Shown here: positions 60,935 through 64,000 of the stretch, piece by piece | How positions within the stretch are numbered: position 1 is the first letter of the stretch | Layout: each line of letters begins with the position of its first letter | NCBI GenBank assembly: GCA_007644065.1 | Contig: VJWN01000016.1 | Coordinates: 220,036-284,035 of the forward strand | Length of the DNA: 64,000 bases | Source: Margaritispora aquatica | Lineage: Eukaryota > Ascomycota > Leotiomycetes > Helotiales > Discinellaceae | Direction: 5' to 3' | Made by a program: the position numbers and the translations under genes | Notes under the pieces: model-generated | Told to the model about the DNA's origin: nothing | Database searches by the model: none | The model's input: only the letters and a program-made list of their open reading frames with translations

Positions 60935-61150
60935 CTCTTTATCCCTATCGTTTTTCCTTATCTTATCGTCCTTCTTATCTCTATTATCCTTTTTATCTCT
61001 ATTGTCCTTTTTATTCTTATCGTCCTTCTTATCCCTACCGTCCTCCTTATCCCTATCGTCCTCCCTTTCCTTATTATCCTCCCCTTTCTAGTTATTCTCC
61101 CCCTTCTTATTATCCCTTTCTTTTTAGTTATTCTCCTTCTTTTTATTATT
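60935..61150 (+). repeat. 18-bp polypyrimidine tandem repeat
   Basis: The unit is close to TTATCCCTATCGTCCTCC and is repeated about ten times with substitutions, so one strand is almost purely pyrimidine for about 200 bases. Cytosine is retained here far more than in the surrounding AT-rich DNA. Confidence 0.85.
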
Positions 61151-63194
61151 CTCCCTCTCCCTACTATTGTTCTCCTCTTTAAAATTAGTATTCCTTACCT
61201 TTTCTTTTTTTCTACTATACTATACTTCCGTTTTAATAATAATAGATAACTCTTTTATATAACAGATTCCTTTTTTAACGTTAATAATATTTAAAAAAAG
61301 CCTTATAGATTACTATATATCGTTAGAAAATTAAAATTATCTACTAAATCGTCTAAGGTATTCTTTTACTAGTTAGATATAACTATAGTATCGTCGAGTA
61401 AGACTAGCTTTACTACTATCCGTTTAACTTTTATAGTAAATATTTAAATAATAGAATCTTATTTTATAATACTTATTTCTTTTTAATTCTTCTTAACTTT
61501 TCTAAGGCTTTTTAATTCCTATTAATATATATATATTTAAATATTTAACTCTATTATACTACTAACTTATAAAGTTAGTACTATTTAGTTTTCAGATTAT
61601 ATTAGATCTAGTAGTCCTTTCTCTTACTATATATAAAATAAGTATAGATATCTATATAATTATATAAGGTCAAAGAGGTTAAAACTATAAACGTAATAGA
61701 TAATAGTTAACTAATATATTAAAAGTATTAAATAAAATCACGAGATATTTAATTACTATTCTACTTAACCACTTCTAATACCCTAGCTATAATTCGGTTA
61801 GTCTCTATATTCTAACTCGGGAGTTAAATTAACTTATTCTTATAATATCTAGAGAAAGTATAGTATAATCCTTTTCTAACGTTTTCTAAAACCCTCGGTA
61901 TATATCGTCTAAATTACTTATAGCCTTTAGTTTAAATTTAGTTTTAACTAATACTCGTATATAACTTATAATACTACTATACCTATCTACTACTAAATCC
62001 TTTATCTAGTCTATATTAGCTCGTATATAATAAAGATTATATATAATATACTATACCTTTTTAATAATAAGTTATTTAAGAAAATTATCCTAAAATATTA
62101 TATTAGCCTTTTATACGTTAACTACTTTAAACTAGTATTACTAAATCGCTACTAAAAAAACCTTAATATCTATATCTAACTAGAATTTCTACTTTAACTT
62201 AAATTTTCTAGCTGTCTATATATTTATAATTATCTTTATTTTAAGTTTAATATTAGTCTAGCTAGTATTAACCTTAGTACCTAGTATACCTCTAGCGGCC
62301 CTTACTTTAAGTACTCCCTATAGAGACCCGTCGAGTTATACTAGCGAGTTATTATCGTTGTTGTTTTTATTATCTAAATCGTTTTCTTTGTTTATAACCC
62401 TTTTTCTAGTATTATAAGAAGACCTTATAGCAAATAGTATTAGTATTATAAAGAATAAACTATAAGCGTTAAATAGTATATTGTACTAGCTTTTTATTAG
62501 TACTCTAGGTCTAAAAAATCGTAAACTATTTCTATAATATTTTATTTATATATTAGATAATATTTTATTCTAATTAATTAGAAGTATTACGGAAAACTAT
62601 ACTTAGAACTAGCTATTATAATAATTCGATTCCTTATCGTAACGGTTATCTTTATAAGTATATTATTATTTTTTTATCGATATAGATAGTATATAATTAT
62701 TAGAATATTAACTTTAAAAAAGAGTCTTTTGTTTTTTTAGTTATAGAATTAAAAAATTCCTATTTTATAAACTAAAAAGGATTAGTTTATTCTAAATATA
62801 TCGTATTCAATATCGAGATCTACTATAAAGAATACTTAACTTAACGATATAATTATAATAAAGTAGTAAAATATCTAATATACTAAGTTATTAAAATCTT
62901 TATATTAAAATAGAATAGTACTATCGTAGATAAAAAAAAATATAAAAAAGTATTTATATTTAGAAAAAGGGAATAGAATTTAAATAATATAGACTAAAAC
63001 GTATTTTAAAACCGATAACTAACTTCGTACTTACTTTTATATACTACTTAACCTTGCCGATATTAACCTATACTCTACTAGGGTAGACTACTATATAAAA
63101 GATATACTAATTATTTATATATTTAGTAATAGAAAGTTATATTAGTACTAATAGATTTATCTTATCCGAAACTTATAATATATAGAATTAAGGA

Positions 63195-63610
63195 TTAGTT
63201 AATTTGATTATAGATTATATTAACTTAATTATAAATTATCTAATAGTAGTTAATTTAGTTATAAATTATTTACTAGTAGATTACTTAGTAGCGAATAGTT
63301 TACTAGTAGTTAAATTAGCTATATATAGCGCGATAGTGGTTAAGTTTGTTATATATAGCGCGATAATAGTCAAGTTGGTTATATATAGCGCGATAGTGGT
63401 TAAGTTTGCTATATATAGTACGATAGTAGTCAAGTTGGTTATGTGCTATATATAGTACGATAGTAGTCAAGTTGGTTATATATAGCGCGATAGTAGTCAA
63501 GTTTACTATATATAACGCGATAGTAGTTAAGTTAGCTATATATAGTGTAATAGTGGTCAATTTTACTATATATAACGTAACAATAGTTAAGTTAGCTATA
63601 GTTAACTTAG
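63195..63610 (+). repeat. 30-bp tandem repeat with GCGC core
   Basis: The unit is close to GTYAAGTTGGTTATATATAG followed by CGCGATAGTA. It is repeated about nine times from roughly 63310, with older diverged units from about 63195. One copy is 37 bp because of a GTGCTAT-like insertion near 63440. The 30-bp length keeps frames open on both strands, which makes false coding signals. Confidence 0.9.
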
Positions 63611-64000
63611 TAGATAATGTAATAACTATTAACTACCTTTACCTACGACGAGCTCGTTCTTTTACTTAATTATAAAGTATACAAATATTATATACTCGTT
63701 TACTTATAGATTCTAGCTAATCTTCTTTATATAGAATCTAATACTAGTCCTAGTCGATATAGTTATTAATATATAGAACGTTACCTTACTTTAGCTTTCT
63801 AGTTAACTACGATAAAATAAGATAAGCGTTATATAAAATCGATTTAATAGAATAGAACCTTTTACCAAATAGCCTCTAGGGGTTAGTAGTAGTCGGTACT
63901 TTTAGTGGTAGTACTTTAATTATACTATAAATATCGTATAGTACTCCGTTATTTACTAGTTTATAGATATCGATCAAATATAGTAGTATTTAAAGAATTT

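Larger units (their letters stand above)
56640..64000. other. AT-rich, TpA-rich repeat compartment (probable RIP-affected isochore)
   Basis: Composition changes within about 100 bases from balanced to strongly AT-rich, with TpA everywhere and CpA/TpG rare. No host gene is seen to the window end. Besides the copia remnant there are tandem arrays near 60109, 60343, 60935 and 63200. Such blocks in filamentous ascomycetes usually come from RIP acting on transposons and are heterochromatic. Whether this is a dispersed block, a subtelomere or a centromere flank cannot be told. Confidence 0.85.

Noticed and set aside
63195..63610. CRISPR array
   Set aside because: Repeats are directly adjacent without unique spacers, in a eukaryotic AT-rich region. 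It is a minisatellite.

Overview
This window looks like nuclear DNA of a filamentous ascomycete (Pezizomycotina). The genes carry many short introns of about 45-65 bp with GT(A/G)AGT donors and CTAAC/CTGAC branch sites, their leaders are CA/CT-rich, and the families are typically fungal (WSC domains, AA5 copper oxidase, GT2 cell-surface synthase, Rud3 golgin, Lunapark). Gene style, and an AT-rich repeat-filled compartment next to balanced gene-rich DNA, suggest Leotiomycetes/Helotiales. That placement is inference.

Layout. 1-0.73 kb: 3'-cut gene for a secreted protein with a duplicated five-cysteine module. 3.68-6.88 kb: a small cupin gene divergent from a phosphoinositide-specific phospholipase C. 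6.9-19.4 kb: almost gene-free. About 8.09-13.89 kb of it is an unusual satellite built from alternating GTTC/GAAC half-sites: ~45-bp boxes spaced ~175 bp apart on both flanks, and box-only tandem and higher-order repeats (47, 123, 181 bp) in the centre. 19.6 kb: a tiny CxxC-CxxC protein gene. 21.8-22.7 kb: a short-chain dehydrogenase. 24.0 kb: an acidic unknown protein. 25.7-30.7 kb: Lunapark (ER junctions) divergent from a Rud3-type golgin, so two endomembrane-shape genes share a 399-bp promoter region. 31.2-32.3 kb: a second dehydrogenase. 33.4-47.3 kb: three cell-surface carbohydrate genes, namely a six-WSC-domain glyoxal-oxidase-like copper radical oxidase, a membrane-anchored GH16 glucanase and a GT2 polysaccharide synthase. 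49-55.5 kb: a 2EXR/F-box-like protein, a four-helix MARVEL-like protein and one or two conserved-looking low-complexity genes, in DNA rich in microsatellites.

From about 56.6 kb to the end, composition turns extremely AT/TpA-rich. It holds a Ty1/copia retrotransposon whose gag zinc-knuckle, protease and integrase regions can still be read through stop codons of the CAG/CAA-to-TAG/TAA type expected from repeat-induced point mutation (RIP), followed by several short tandem arrays. No host gene was seen there.

Gene models were built by eye. I checked reading-frame phase across every exon junction, but no transcript or homology search was possible. Two introns appear to use GC-AG sites, one clearly and one tentatively.
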